A stretch of DNA of 64,000 bases, taken from positions 62,001 to 126,000 of the forward strand of contig NZ_LYPC01000022.1 of assembly GCF_001700435.1 (NCBI RefSeq), read 5' to 3'. A program made the position numbers and the translations under genes. The stretch comes from Paenibacillus pectinilyticus. Lineage in GTDB: Bacteria > Bacillota > Bacilli > Paenibacillales > NBRC-103111. Below, one piece after another: positions 35,497 through 44,300 of this stretch (the first letter of the stretch is position 1; every line of letters starts with the position of its first letter). Under the pieces are notes generated by a model that was given only the letters and a program-made list of their open reading frames with translations, ran no database searches and had not been told where the DNA came from.

Positions 35497-35580
35497 CGGC
35501 GCTGCCGTTTATTTTTTTCATCTCATTTTAAGATAAATGTAATATAATGGTTTGGTCTGTTTGGAATGAGGTGAATGTAT

Positions 35581-36681
35581 TTGAATGATTATCAAGGTTA
35601 TGCAGTAGCTCAACCAGCAAGATCAGTGCCAAAACGACGTCGCAAGGTGAAATTTCGATTTTTCGTTATTGTGTTCATGCTGGTTATGTCGACTTTTGGC
35701 ATCTGGTTTTATTTTACTTCTTCCGGAACGAACTGGCGTTACATGCTCGCTGATACGTTAATTACGACACAACATCGTGATTATGCGAAATATTTAATAG
35801 GGCAAAGCGAATTAGACCGACGAACGGATAGTTACACGAAGCAATTTAATGATATGGGCTTGGTCAAAGACAACCACGAAATAGCCATGGGTACGAAGAA
35901 GGATAATGCGGTTACAGTCGAACCTGTTAATGGGAAAAATTTCAAAGGTTATATGATGTTTGTTCATAATCCTCAAATGATCCGCGTTGTAACAACGAGC
36001 TTGCAAGGGCAGGGCGAACAGATTCTTAGCATGGTCAAACGGACAGGCGCCATCGCGGGTGTAAATGGAGGGGCGTTTGACGATCCGAACTATGATGGGA
36101 ATGGTTTCAGACCTATCGGTGTAGTGATGTCAGGAGGGAAATTACTTTACAGCGATGGAGGTATGGAAGATCCAGTTAATGTTGTAGGACTAGACAAGAA
36201 AGGAATTATGGTTGCAGGTCGCTATAAACCTTCCGAGTTGGTGAAAATGGGCGTGCGGGATGCAGTTACGTTTCAACCCAAATTCATCGTTAACGGTAAA
36301 GGACTTGTAAAAAACGAGGCAGATGGATGGGGAATCGCTCCTCGAACTTGTATGGCACAAACGAAGGATGGGACCATTATTTTCTTAGTTATTGATGGCA
36401 GGCAGCCTGGTTACTCCATTGGAGCAACGCTTTTCGACGCTCAGAAGCTACTTTTGGAAAAAGGGGCAGTTACTGCTGCTAACCTAGATGGTGGTTCTTC
36501 CAGTGTTCTTGTTCATAATAATGAGGTCGTGAATCGACCTTCTAGTAGTTATGGGATGAGATATCTGCCAACCGCTTTCTTAGTTTTTGATCATCCTGAG
36601 AAGGTAACGGTATCGAATATGTGGAACGGCGTAGATATGGCACATTTCAATTCTGCTAATAAACCATTTTCTTCTAAATAG
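35581..36681 (+). CDS. Phosphodiester glycosidase (NAGPA/DUF2233) membrane protein, copy 1
   Basis: A 366-residue type II membrane protein. The cytoplasmic N-tail is basic (PKRRRKVKFR), and one helix lies at about 27-48. The extracytoplasmic NAGPA domain (about 140-350) has AGVNGGAFDDPNYDGNGF, GVVMSGGKLLY, FLVIDGRQPGYSIGAT and ANLDGGSSSVLV. The family cleaves phosphodiester-linked GlcNAc in animals; in bacteria it acts on envelope glycans such as teichoic acid or exopolysaccharide links, the exact bond being unknown. TTG 35581 has GAGGTGA seven bases upstream. A close paralog lies inverted at 37580. Confidence 0.9.
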   Translation: MNDYQGYAVAQPARSVPKRRRKVKFRFFVIVFMLVMSTFGIWFYFTSSGTNWRYMLADTLITTQHRDYAKYLIGQSELDRRTDSYTKQFNDMGLVKDNHEIAMGTKKDNAVTVEPVNGKNFKGYMMFVHNPQMIRVVTTSLQGQGEQILSMVKRTGAIAGVNGGAFDDPNYDGNGFRPIGVVMSGGKLLYSDGGMEDPVNVVGLDKKGIMVAGRYKPSELVKMGVRDAVTFQPKFIVNGKGLVKNEADGWGIAPRTCMAQTKDGTIIFLVIDGRQPGYSIGATLFDAQKLLLEKGAVTAANLDGGSSSVLVHNNEVVNRPSSSYGMRYLPTAFLVFDHPEKVTVSNMWNGVDMAHFNSANKPFSSK

Positions 36682-36700
36682 TATTGATAAAATGAATTTA

Positions 36701-36741
36701 AAAATGCAGCGATCTCAGAAATGAGATTAGCTGCATTTTTT
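36701..36741 (+). terminator. Rho-independent terminator
   Basis: AAAATGCAGC-g-ATCTCA and TGAGAT-ta-GCTGCATTTT pair with a GAAA loop and are followed by T residues. Confidence 0.88.
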
Positions 36742-36805
36742 TGGCAGACTAGACAACATTCAGATCAATCATACTAGGATCAATTCCTTTGAAGGGGATG
36801 TGTCC

Positions 36806-37576
36806 ATGTATAAGCTCTTGTTTCCAATGAAGATGACGATCGCAGCTTCCCTTATCATAAGCGCACTCACGAGTTGTCAGCTTCCTACGTATCAGGCCAC
36901 TTCTGCTTCGCATCCTGTACTTGTTGCTGAATCGTCGAATCATAGCACCCGAAATGCTTATTTGACCTTCGATGACGGTCCATCTGAGAATACAGAACGG
37001 ATCTTGCATATTTTACGAAAATATGGCATTCATGCTACTTTCTTTGTGAATGGAAATTCGACTCCTGAGGGAAAACGATTATATCGACTTATCCATGCAG
37101 ATGGCCATGTCATTGGCAATCATACCTACACACATAACTACAATTCACTATACACGTCTGTTCAGGCATTCTCCCAAGATACAGAGCGTCTTGAAAGACT
37201 GTTGGAGCAAACGATTGGTGTTCGTTCTACCTTGATCCGTTATCCGGGAGGTTCGAATAATCTCGTTAGTCATCGTTTCGGAGGCAAAGGCATTATGCCG
37301 CGCATTATTCACGAAATGAGCAAGGAAGGCTACGATTACATGGATTGGAATGTGAGCTCTACAGACGCAGCCAGGGTCGTGCAACCAACGAATGAAATTA
37401 TTGATGCCGTTCTAAGTTCATCTAAAAATAAGAAAGAAGCGATCATTCTGATGCATGATGTCAAAGTTAAAACGACAACAGTGGCGGCTTTACCCGCCAT
37501 AATTGAAGGTTTGCAAAAGCAAGGCTTTCAATTTCAGGTATTAAGTAAAGATTCCTTTCATTTTCACTTTCAATAG
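36806..37576 (+). CDS. Polysaccharide deacetylase family lipoprotein
   Basis: A 256-residue NodB-domain protein. The signal sequence ends ALTSC (Cys24), a lipobox-like site. The catalytic domain carries TFDDGPSENT with the metal/catalytic Asp pair, HGNHTYTH-type motif 2 (VIGNHTYTHNY), RYPGGSNN and LMHDVK. Such enzymes remove N-acetyl groups from peptidoglycan or surface polysaccharides. The ATG at 36806 has AAGGGG eight bases upstream. It lies between two NAGPA paralogs, and its stop is only three bases from the end of the convergent one. Confidence 0.93.
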   Translation: MYKLLFPMKMTIAASLIISALTSCQLPTYQATSASHPVLVAESSNHSTRNAYLTFDDGPSENTERILHILRKYGIHATFFVNGNSTPEGKRLYRLIHADGHVIGNHTYTHNYNSLYTSVQAFSQDTERLERLLEQTIGVRSTLIRYPGGSNNLVSHRFGGKGIMPRIIHEMSKEGYDYMDWNVSSTDAARVVQPTNEIIDAVLSSSKNKKEAIILMHDVKVKTTTVAALPAIIEGLQKQGFQFQVLSKDSFHFHFQ

Positions 37577-37579
37577 GGT

Positions 37580-38680
37580 TTATTTAGATTCCTGATTCTT
37601 CTGGTTGTGCTCGGCCAGGTACCCTGGATTATCGTAGGCACCGCCTGGATCAATATTCGTTACACCTTCCCAAATGTTTGGTACGACAACATGATCCGGA
37701 TGTTCGAACACAAGTAGGCCTGAAGGCAGTCTTCTTTCGCCATAACGGCTCGAAGGACTGGTGATGAGATCATCGCCGACAACCATCTCAGAGGAAGCCC
37801 CACCGTCTAAGAAACCAGCATTCACACACCCTTCTTTCAGCAATAGATCCTGAACATCTTTTAAAGAAGCTCCGATACTTTTGGTCTGGCGCCCGTCGAT
37901 AACAACGATGACGATAACACCATCTGCACGTTGGCCGATAGCTGTCCGCGGATTAAGTCCATCCCCGACGATAGGCAGTGCTTTACCATTTGCAATGATA
38001 CGCGGATAGAAGGAGACAGCATCTGTCACATGCAAATCCAACAGCTCATTAATGGAGTATTTACCAATGATCAATTTACCTAAGCTATCAAAAGCGACAA
38101 CTTGTTGAGGCACGGTTCCATCTACACCCGTATACAAAATCTTGCCGCCTGACATAATAACACCAATAGGGGCAAAGCCGTTGCCTAGTCCTTGCGGGTC
38201 ATCAAAGCCCCCACCATTAACACCAGCGAGTGCACCGGTACGTTTCACCATCGAACTGATCGTTTCACCTTGGCCCACTGTACTAGGGGCTACTACACGT
38301 ATTGCTCTTGGGTCGTAGACATACATTTTCTTGCCAACCCAGCCGTGACCGGAAATATCCTCAACATCAAGGACCTTGCCATTTTGTTTTTGGATCGTGA
38401 TGGCATTCATATCTTGTTTCTCGATGGAGTTATTTTCATTCATTTGCGTAACACTTTCGATCATTTCGTCACGTTTCTTCACGCCAACGAAAATCCAAGC
38501 CCAATCGCGATGTTGTGTGGCAATCACCGTATCGGCAAGGAATAGACGAATTCTCTCTCCAGGAGGCGTTAAGAAAAGGAAACTTGCCATCAGAAAGACG
38601 AGTAACATTAAAACTAAAATGGAACGTTTCAGCCAGCTTCCTGTATGTTCTTGTTTGTAATCAACCCCGGCTAACTTCAT
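37580..38680 (-). CDS. Phosphodiester glycosidase (NAGPA/DUF2233) membrane protein, copy 2
   Basis: A 366-residue type II membrane protein with a helix at about 20-40 and an extracytoplasmic NAGPA domain: AGVNGGGFDDPQGLGNGF, GVIMSGGKILY, IVVIDGRQTKSIGASL and AGFLDGGASSEMVV. It aligns over its whole length with copy 1 (for example LADTVIATQHRDWAWIFVG versus LADTLITTQHRDYAKYLIG), so the two arose by gene duplication. It is convergent with the deacetylase gene. The ribosome binding site (AGTAGG) is weaker than that of copy 1. Confidence 0.9.
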   Translation of the reverse strand: MKLAGVDYKQEHTGSWLKRSILVLMLLVFLMASFLFLTPPGERIRLFLADTVIATQHRDWAWIFVGVKKRDEMIESVTQMNENNSIEKQDMNAITIQKQNGKVLDVEDISGHGWVGKKMYVYDPRAIRVVAPSTVGQGETISSMVKRTGALAGVNGGGFDDPQGLGNGFAPIGVIMSGGKILYTGVDGTVPQQVVAFDSLGKLIIGKYSINELLDLHVTDAVSFYPRIIANGKALPIVGDGLNPRTAIGQRADGVIVIVVIDGRQTKSIGASLKDVQDLLLKEGCVNAGFLDGGASSEMVVGDDLITSPSSRYGERRLPSGLLVFEHPDHVVVPNIWEGVTNIDPGGAYDNPGYLAEHNQKNQESK

Positions 38681-39010
38681 GGTTATATGTGCCTACTTTC
38701 TCTGAATTTTTACTTCAAAACGCTTTAACCTATTTAATACCGCAACACAATGCGCGGTTTATTATCATCTTTATGGAATCGCATAAAGGTACTTTAAGCA
38801 TATCAGCCGAATATGAAAATGAGATTAAGTTTCGTGGATTTACGGCGTGTAAATGAAGCCAATCTCTCCAAATAATTCAAAAGAGTAGCTGCCGCGGGGG
38901 CAGTTTTTTTATTTTGAAAATTGGAGGAAATCACAATGCAGGAGTTGTTTTTCCTTGATATAGTGAGTGTATGCGTTATCATTTGTTTGAATCGATAGGG
39001 AGGAATAACG
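38681..39010. other. Intergenic region between NAGPA copy 2 and the isomerase-like gene
   Basis: These 330 bp hold the minus-strand promoter region of the glycosidase and a plus-strand terminator-like hairpin, CTGCC-GCGGG-GGCAG followed by seven T residues (38888-38911). No gene precedes that hairpin in the plus direction. Only an 18-codon frame (38822-38878) without a ribosome binding site was seen. A short untranslated transcript is possible. Confidence 0.4.
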
Positions 39011-39775
39011 ATGTATACATTTGGATGGTGCAGTGGAATTCAAGATGCGGAAAAACTAGAGAAATTGGGTTTTGACTTTATCGAGTGTGCCTTAGCCTCT
39101 ATGAGTTTGGAAAATGAAGTGGAATTCACCTCAAAATTACCTCTATATATGAATAGCCCACTCCCAGTCAAGGTATTTAGCATCTTTTTTCCCGGCAACT
39201 TAAAGGTCATTGGTCCTGAGGCAGATGAAGAACGCATTCGACGTTATGTACATAAAGCAGCGAACACCATGCATAGAATAGGCGCGATAACGGCCGTTCT
39301 CGGAAGTGGGAGATCACGCCATATACCGGAAGGCTGGGGACTTCAACGTGCGGAGGAGCAGTTACTCCAGCTACTTTCCTTGATCGGGGAAGAATTCCAA
39401 GGAACGGGCCTCACGCTTGCCATTGAGCCTTTAAATAGTAAAGAATCCAACATTGTGAATACGGTTTCAGATGCCGTCCGGTATGCTAAACTGGTGAATC
39501 ATCCGTCGATTCGCGTCTTGGCCGACTTTTATCATATGGATGAAGAACAGGATTCTCTTGAGACACTTGTTGAAAATTCAACCTGGCTTCAGCATATCCA
39601 TATCGCCGATACAGGACGGCTGTCGCCAGGGACAGGTCACTATCCTTATGATGCATTTACCGCTGCGCTGAAAGCTGCAAACTATCAGGGCACGATTTCG
39701 GCAGAGTGTACCGTTCATGATCAAGAAACGGAGTATGCGGCAAGCTTGGCTTATATGCGGAGGAAGTTTATATAA
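39011..39775 (+). CDS. Sugar phosphate isomerase/epimerase-like TIM-barrel protein
   Basis: A 254-residue AP-endonuclease-2-type (xylose isomerase-like) barrel. Metal ligands are suggested by LAIEPLNSKESN (Glu), VLADFYHMDEE (Asp, His), HIHIADTGR and SAECTVH (Glu). It starts MYTFGWCSGIQDAEKLEKLG, typical of the subfamily that includes hydroxypyruvate isomerase and myo-inositol enzymes. AGGGAGGAAT lies before the ATG. The substrate is unknown. An MTHFR-like gene follows after about 110 bp. Confidence 0.85.
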   Translation: MYTFGWCSGIQDAEKLEKLGFDFIECALASMSLENEVEFTSKLPLYMNSPLPVKVFSIFFPGNLKVIGPEADEERIRRYVHKAANTMHRIGAITAVLGSGRSRHIPEGWGLQRAEEQLLQLLSLIGEEFQGTGLTLAIEPLNSKESNIVNTVSDAVRYAKLVNHPSIRVLADFYHMDEEQDSLETLVENSTWLQHIHIADTGRLSPGTGHYPYDAFTAALKAANYQGTISAECTVHDQETEYAASLAYMRRKFI

Positions 39776-39818
39776 ATGCGACGCTTATAAAAAGGAATCT
39801 ACAAGGATGGGTCGAAAT

Positions 39819-39840
39819 AGTTAATGCCGAGTAATTAACT
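39819..39840. promoter_or_regulatory. 22-bp inverted repeat upstream of the MTHFR-like gene
   Basis: AGTTAAT-gccgagt-AATTAACT is an inverted repeat with a seven-base centre, about 48 bp before the start at 39888. It could be an operator, or simply AT-rich symmetry. Confidence 0.3.
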
Positions 39841-39887
39841 ATGAATTCTCCTTGTCAGGAGAGTTGGAAGAATAGGATGTGCATTTG

Positions 39888-40829
39888 ATGCTCAAAGATA
39901 AAATACTTCGTAAAGAACCAGGGATCATCACCTACGGGATGACACCGCCCAAAGAAACACATACGCAAGATAAGATAAAGGAGATTGCTCATAAACAATG
40001 CGAGCGACTTCAAGCGCTTCAAATAGATGGCTTAATTCTGTATGATGTGCAAGAGGAAAGTGATCGAATGGAGCAAGATCGGCCTTTCCCTTATATGAAA
40101 ACAGTAGATCCGACGACATACAGCAACGAATATCTAACCACATTAAATATCCCGAAAATTATCTATCGTTGTGTAGGTAAATATACAGAAGATCAAATGG
40201 CGGAGTGGATTAAAGCTGACCAAGAACAGGAACGCTTCTCTGTGTTTGTTGGGGCTTCTTCTAGTAAACAAGCCGTTCAGATGGATCTGACCGAGGCTTA
40301 TGATCTAAGCCGTAAGTTGAATGAGAACTTAACCTTAGGTTCTGTCGTTATCCCGGAAAGACACATGAAAAAGGATGATGAGCATCTTCGTATGGTTAGC
40401 AAAATCAAGTGCGGGAGTCGCTTTTTTATTTCACAGGCTACGTATAATGTAGAGGCTTCCAAAAATTTTCTATCGGATTATTATTATCACTGCAAAGAGA
40501 ATCATTTGGAAATGGTACCCATTTTGATGAACATTGCCCCTTGTGGTTCAACGAAAACGCTAGAATTCATGAAATGGCTCGGCATCAGCATCCCGAAATG
40601 GTTGGAAAATGATTTGAAATATTCGAGTGACGTCTTGGATAAATCCGTTGCGGTAACTCAGCAAATTTTTGAAGAGATTTTCGAATTCGGCTTGGAAAAA
40701 GGGATTCCGATCGGCTGCAGCGTAGAAAGTGTATCGACGCGTAAAGTCGAGATCGATGCTTCGATTCAACTTGTTCATGATATAAAGGCGATGATCGAGA
40801 AGAAATTGCGGCCTTCGTTTGTTTTTTGA
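39888..40829 (+). CDS. Methylenetetrahydrofolate-reductase-like protein
   Basis: A 313-residue barrel protein. IITYGMTPPKETHTQDKIKE, LQIDGLILYDVQEESDR and FFISQATYNVEASKNFLSDY match a group annotated as 5,10-methylenetetrahydrofolate reductase, which uses FAD to form 5-methyl-THF. The canonical flavin motifs are less clear than in MetF, so the reaction is uncertain. The ATG at 39888 has AGGATG eight bases upstream; GTG 39879 and TTG 39885 are alternatives. No metH or metE is adjacent. Confidence 0.7.
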   Translation: MLKDKILRKEPGIITYGMTPPKETHTQDKIKEIAHKQCERLQALQIDGLILYDVQEESDRMEQDRPFPYMKTVDPTTYSNEYLTTLNIPKIIYRCVGKYTEDQMAEWIKADQEQERFSVFVGASSSKQAVQMDLTEAYDLSRKLNENLTLGSVVIPERHMKKDDEHLRMVSKIKCGSRFFISQATYNVEASKNFLSDYYYHCKENHLEMVPILMNIAPCGSTKTLEFMKWLGISIPKWLENDLKYSSDVLDKSVAVTQQIFEEIFEFGLEKGIPIGCSVESVSTRKVEIDASIQLVHDIKAMIEKKLRPSFVF

Positions 40830-40863
40830 GGAGTGTCATCCTTAATTACGCATAGATAACAAT

Positions 40864-40898
40864 AAAAGCAGCCGACCTCTGAAGGTCTGCTGCTTTCT
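40864..40898. terminator. Bidirectional terminator
   Basis: AAAGCAGC-c-GACCT and AGGTC-t-GCTGCTTT pair around CTGA. It sits between convergent genes, with T-rich tails on both strands. Confidence 0.8.
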
Positions 40899-40920
40899 TA
40901 CATCTAACACATAAATTCAT

Positions 40921-43551
40921 TTAATTGGTGGTCGGTTCATCCCATGTTCTGCCGCCATCATTCGTGACCAGGACACTGCCATTCAGCAGCACCCAACCGT
41001 AGCCATCCGAACGTAGGAAGAATTGTGTCGCATTTTGCAAAGAAATTTGCGAATGTACAACCTGCCAATCTTGATGGGCATAGGTATCCATCGTGTAGAT
41101 GGTGTAACCGTCCTGGGAAATTGCTCTCCCCATCAGCAAGCTGTCAAAATGGAAAACGGGGACGTCCTGAACATTGTTTAGCCGAAAAGGAAGCGGATTC
41201 CACGTTTCACCATCATCTCTCGTTTCATACGGAACGTAGGTTTTCTTGCCATCCTGTACAAATTCAGAGATGAAAATGGCATGATTATCACTCTCTTGAT
41301 CGAAAGAAGGCGGGTATGATTGGACATATCCCTTTTGGATATCGGCTGGGAAAGCAACGTGCTGCACCGACCAAGTGACACCGCCATCCTGAGAGCGATA
41401 TAGCGGGATATCACTTTCATTATGGTTCGTCGTGGTAATCCATCCTTCTTTTTCTTTGCGGAAGCTAATGCCAGTCGGTTGATCACTGAAGTTCAAGTTC
41501 AGATCTCCAATACAAACCCAGCTTTGGCCTCGGTCATCCGTGCGGTACAATGATGTTAACATGGGGCCTGTGGGTGATGAAGAAGTCAGCATGACATAAG
41601 CAGGGTCTTGATAGAGATTGGCTATGATTGGGTTGACGTCTGCTGAAGTTTCCCAAGGTTCAATCGTCGGCAACGTTGCCGTCTCCCAGCCTCCATCATA
41701 GCGTGGATGCGTGCTAACCAGCTTAGGCTGTTGTTCATTTGAGCGATAAAACGCAAAGCCCCATAATGGGGCGCTAAAATCGGCTGCTAACAGATGTTCA
41801 TTATCGCCAATCCCATCAGGCAGAACCACATCCCAAGAATGACCAGTATCACTAGTCTGCATCAGTTTGCCATCTCGTGAGCTAAATCCTTCCGAGGCTT
41901 GCATACCGAGAATACGGGAAAGGGGATCCCGATAATCGATGTAGAATCGTGCAACATCGATAAATGGATTGAACTGGTGTGGAGCTGGAATATGCAACTC
42001 AGAGCGCAGCGTAACACGATACCGTCCAGTTCCATGCGTAAGTGAGAGCGAGGCTGCAAACTGTCCCTTATCAAAAGGAACCGTTACCGTTTCGGAGTTA
42101 CTCCAGCTTCCATTGTCCTCTTTTTCAATGACAGCCTGTAATCCATTGCCTACCGTTTTAGTTACAGCGCCTTTAACATCTACCTTGCCGTTATCCGTTC
42201 TCATTAGGCTGGTAGAAGGAGCATCCAAGGTGATGGAGCTGAATTCTCCTAATCCGACGGGAAGGTCGTTGTAATTAATGACAGGCTTCAGACTTGTCGG
42301 TGTGACTGAATTGACGATCGTTTTACTGTATACTAATCGTTTGCCTATTTGGTACGCAATGCGGATGGTATTATCCCCTAAGTCAAGTTGAACGGCAGAC
42401 CCAAATTGGTACTGGGGTGATCCGTTCGCAGCTCGCTGATCCATAACGGATGTAGATGAATTCCCTCCGTATGTCATACCATCTCTTACAGCTACCATAG
42501 ATAAATTGGGCATTTCCATGGTTCCTGGTGCTAAAAGCAGCCCATTTAACGTGTACCAATAGTTATTTGTACGTTCTGATACACCGAAATCCTTAACGTC
42601 ATAGTTCGCGTAATCGATATCTAACCGTCTACTGTCCGAATCCCAGTTTCCTGAATAACCGAATAATTGCTTCAAATCAAGTTCAGATACATACAATTCA
42701 CCATCACGCTCTATCGTGTTAAAAGCCAGTTTATCCTCGCTTATTTTGCCGCCAAACCAGTACAATTTAGCTGTATCCAAACTCGCTGAGAGTTGAAACG
42801 CATAGGTATTAGTAGACACGTATAGACTTTTGTCTCTCGTTTCCGTCTGATAATGAAGTAAGCGTGCCATTTTTGCTATAGAAAGCATAGCCCGCCCGTC
42901 TTGTGCAAAGCCGATCTGCTCATCTCCGACGAACATCGCGTCATCCGTAAATTGGACTGAAAATTTGTTGCTTGCTGTCTGCTCTACTTGCAGAGGGTAT
43001 ACATGACTTTGCTTCGCTTGAGGGTCGGTAGCAATCGTTGTATCTAACTTGAACGAAGCAAGATGCAATTTCTCGTCCCACTCCAAGCTGCCTAGAAGAG
43101 GGGATAGATCCTTCAAGAATATAGCTGTTTTGCCACCGACATTGTACGATGTAATCTCTTTCCCTAACGCAAATGTGTGAATGTCAGTGGAAAGCACATC
43201 TGTAATTTTGTTTCCAACTGCTTCTCGGATGTAGCCGAAATCAGGTCTGTCATTGGAAGCGGTCATGTTAGCATTGTCTGGGAAAATAGAAACCTGACGC
43301 TTATTCGGTTCCCATGCTACGTCAAAACCGTGGCCTCGCAAGTCCTCCACGTAAATAGCGGTATTCCCATCGATATTCATCGAGCGAATTGCAGTCCCGT
43401 TTACGAATGCTTGGATATCGGTAAATAGTACGTTGCCAACCATCGTACCGATAGGTGTTTCTTGTGCATGCACGTTGGAGAGAGGTAGTGGTATAACAGC
43501 CATAGCGGCACTTACAAGTATTGCTAGCATTACAGTAGATTTTCGTCTCAT
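40921..43551 (-). CDS. Large secreted stalk-domain and Asp-box propeller protein
   Basis: An 876-residue exported protein; signal peptide ends near VHAQ (about 30). Residues 40-330 carry two or three copper-amine-oxidase-N-like stalk modules (FVNGTAIRSMNIDGNTAIYV, EDLRGHGFDVAWEPNKRQVS). The middle is beta-rich. The C-terminal 350 residues hold at least five Asp-box (BNR) motifs: SDTGHSW, DDRGQSW, QDGGVTW, DDGETW and NDGGRTW, which indicates a sialidase-like or VPS10-like beta-propeller. No FRIP arginine motif or sialidase catalytic Tyr/Glu pair was recognised, so enzymatic sialidase activity is not claimed. A surface binding or photosystem-stability-like scaffold role is possible. AAAGGAG lies 12 bases upstream of the ATG. 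Confidence 0.85.
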   Translation of the reverse strand: MRRKSTVMLAILVSAAMAVIPLPLSNVHAQETPIGTMVGNVLFTDIQAFVNGTAIRSMNIDGNTAIYVEDLRGHGFDVAWEPNKRQVSIFPDNANMTASNDRPDFGYIREAVGNKITDVLSTDIHTFALGKEITSYNVGGKTAIFLKDLSPLLGSLEWDEKLHLASFKLDTTIATDPQAKQSHVYPLQVEQTASNKFSVQFTDDAMFVGDEQIGFAQDGRAMLSIAKMARLLHYQTETRDKSLYVSTNTYAFQLSASLDTAKLYWFGGKISEDKLAFNTIERDGELYVSELDLKQLFGYSGNWDSDSRRLDIDYANYDVKDFGVSERTNNYWYTLNGLLLAPGTMEMPNLSMVAVRDGMTYGGNSSTSVMDQRAANGSPQYQFGSAVQLDLGDNTIRIAYQIGKRLVYSKTIVNSVTPTSLKPVINYNDLPVGLGEFSSITLDAPSTSLMRTDNGKVDVKGAVTKTVGNGLQAVIEKEDNGSWSNSETVTVPFDKGQFAASLSLTHGTGRYRVTLRSELHIPAPHQFNPFIDVARFYIDYRDPLSRILGMQASEGFSSRDGKLMQTSDTGHSWDVVLPDGIGDNEHLLAADFSAPLWGFAFYRSNEQQPKLVSTHPRYDGGWETATLPTIEPWETSADVNPIIANLYQDPAYVMLTSSSPTGPMLTSLYRTDDRGQSWVCIGDLNLNFSDQPTGISFRKEKEGWITTTNHNESDIPLYRSQDGGVTWSVQHVAFPADIQKGYVQSYPPSFDQESDNHAIFISEFVQDGKKTYVPYETRDDGETWNPLPFRLNNVQDVPVFHFDSLLMGRAISQDGYTIYTMDTYAHQDWQVVHSQISLQNATQFFLRSDGYGWVLLNGSVLVTNDGGRTWDEPTTN

Positions 43552-43745
43552 CGGGGATGCTTCTCCTTTGTGTTGATGATAGTACGAACATCTAATTAAA
43601 CGCCAGAAAAAGGAAAAAGTTGCATATTTAAGGATATTGTTTTAGTCAGATTAGGGCACACGTGATGAAAAAATGGTATGATAAGTTGGTCATGTCATAT
43701 TTCATTGAAATTAGGAGTAACGCAAAGATAAATGGAGGAATCACA

Positions 43746-44054
43746 ATGAGTAAACGCTATCGCATCACTAGATCATTTCAAGGGAATGATAATCCGTCGC
43801 AAACGATATCGCTAGAGGAGTGCAAACAATACTTCGCCTCCAAAGCCGACTTTACTTACTCAACTGTTTATACGGTAAAAGGGGCTACGACAATGTCGAT
43901 TGAGGGCGATTTTTTCATGTGGCATTATCTAGGTTCCGAAATCCCTTTTCGGCATTATCAAGGAGATATTTATGTTTCCGGCTCCAACGACGCCGTGATT
44001 CCCAAGCTAATTGAGGTTGCAGGTGAGCTGTGGGCGGATGTTGATGAAGGGTAG
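43746..44054 (+). CDS. Hypothetical protein
   Basis: A 102-residue soluble protein starting MSKRYRITRSFQGNDNPSQT, with a central beta-rich stretch TYSTVYTVKGATTMSIEGDF and a C-terminal helix. No signal peptide. ATGGAGG lies eight bases before the ATG at 43746; the frame extends to 43662 without a site. A terminator follows about 30 bp after the stop. No family recognised. Confidence 0.65.
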   Translation: MSKRYRITRSFQGNDNPSQTISLEECKQYFASKADFTYSTVYTVKGATTMSIEGDFFMWHYLGSEIPFRHYQGDIYVSGSNDAVIPKLIEVAGELWADVDEG

Positions 44055-44082
44055 TTGGGGTAAAGGAATGTGATTTGGGCTG

Positions 44083-44111
44083 ACTACCGAAGATTCGGTA
44101 GTTATTTTTTT
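44083..44111 (+). terminator. Rho-independent terminator
   Basis: CTACCGAA and TTCGGTAG with a GAT loop are followed by TTATTTTTTT. Confidence 0.88.
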
Positions 44112-44121
44112 GTTCGGTCCT

Positions 44122-44155
44122 GGAAAAACGAAATAAGCACTCGGCGAGTGCTTAT
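44122..44155 (-). terminator. Terminator of the VOC gene remnant
   Basis: On the minus strand, ATAAGCACTC and GAGTGCTTAT pair around GCC and are followed by TTCGTTTTT. It still sits behind the truncated VOC gene. Confidence 0.75.
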
Positions 44156-44180
44156 CTGTGAATGCCTGCGGATTTAGGAC

Positions 44181-44300
44181 TTACATTATCGAAGAGACAT
44201 CAAAATCAACATCTTCAATAAATTCAATAATTTCCCCGTTGGGACTATGAATGATCGCGTTCCGTATTCGAAGTGGAGGCTCTCCGAGTGAAAGATAATC
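44181..44300 (-). pseudogene. VOC-family gene remnant (3' end only)
   Basis: The minus-strand frame ending at 44181 reads LSLGEPPLRIRNAIIHSPNG then EIIEFIEDVDFDVSSIM, the last strand pair of a glyoxalase-fold protein (compare FRDPDGNxIE). Upstream of about 44300 the frame continues only as the antisense of the AsnC remnant, so the 5' part of the gene is missing. The terminator behind it is intact. It forms a deletion scar with the plus-strand remnant that begins here. Confidence 0.6.

Noticed and set aside
38515-38856. 113-residue ORF antisense to NAGPA copy 2
   Set aside because: Most of it is the reverse complement of a well-supported gene; no ribosome binding site or family match.
40921-43551. 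Sialidase feeding the nan operon
   Set aside because: Asp boxes alone do not define a sialidase. No FRIP motif, arginine triad or Tyr/Glu nucleophile pair was recognised, and the gene is far from the operon.
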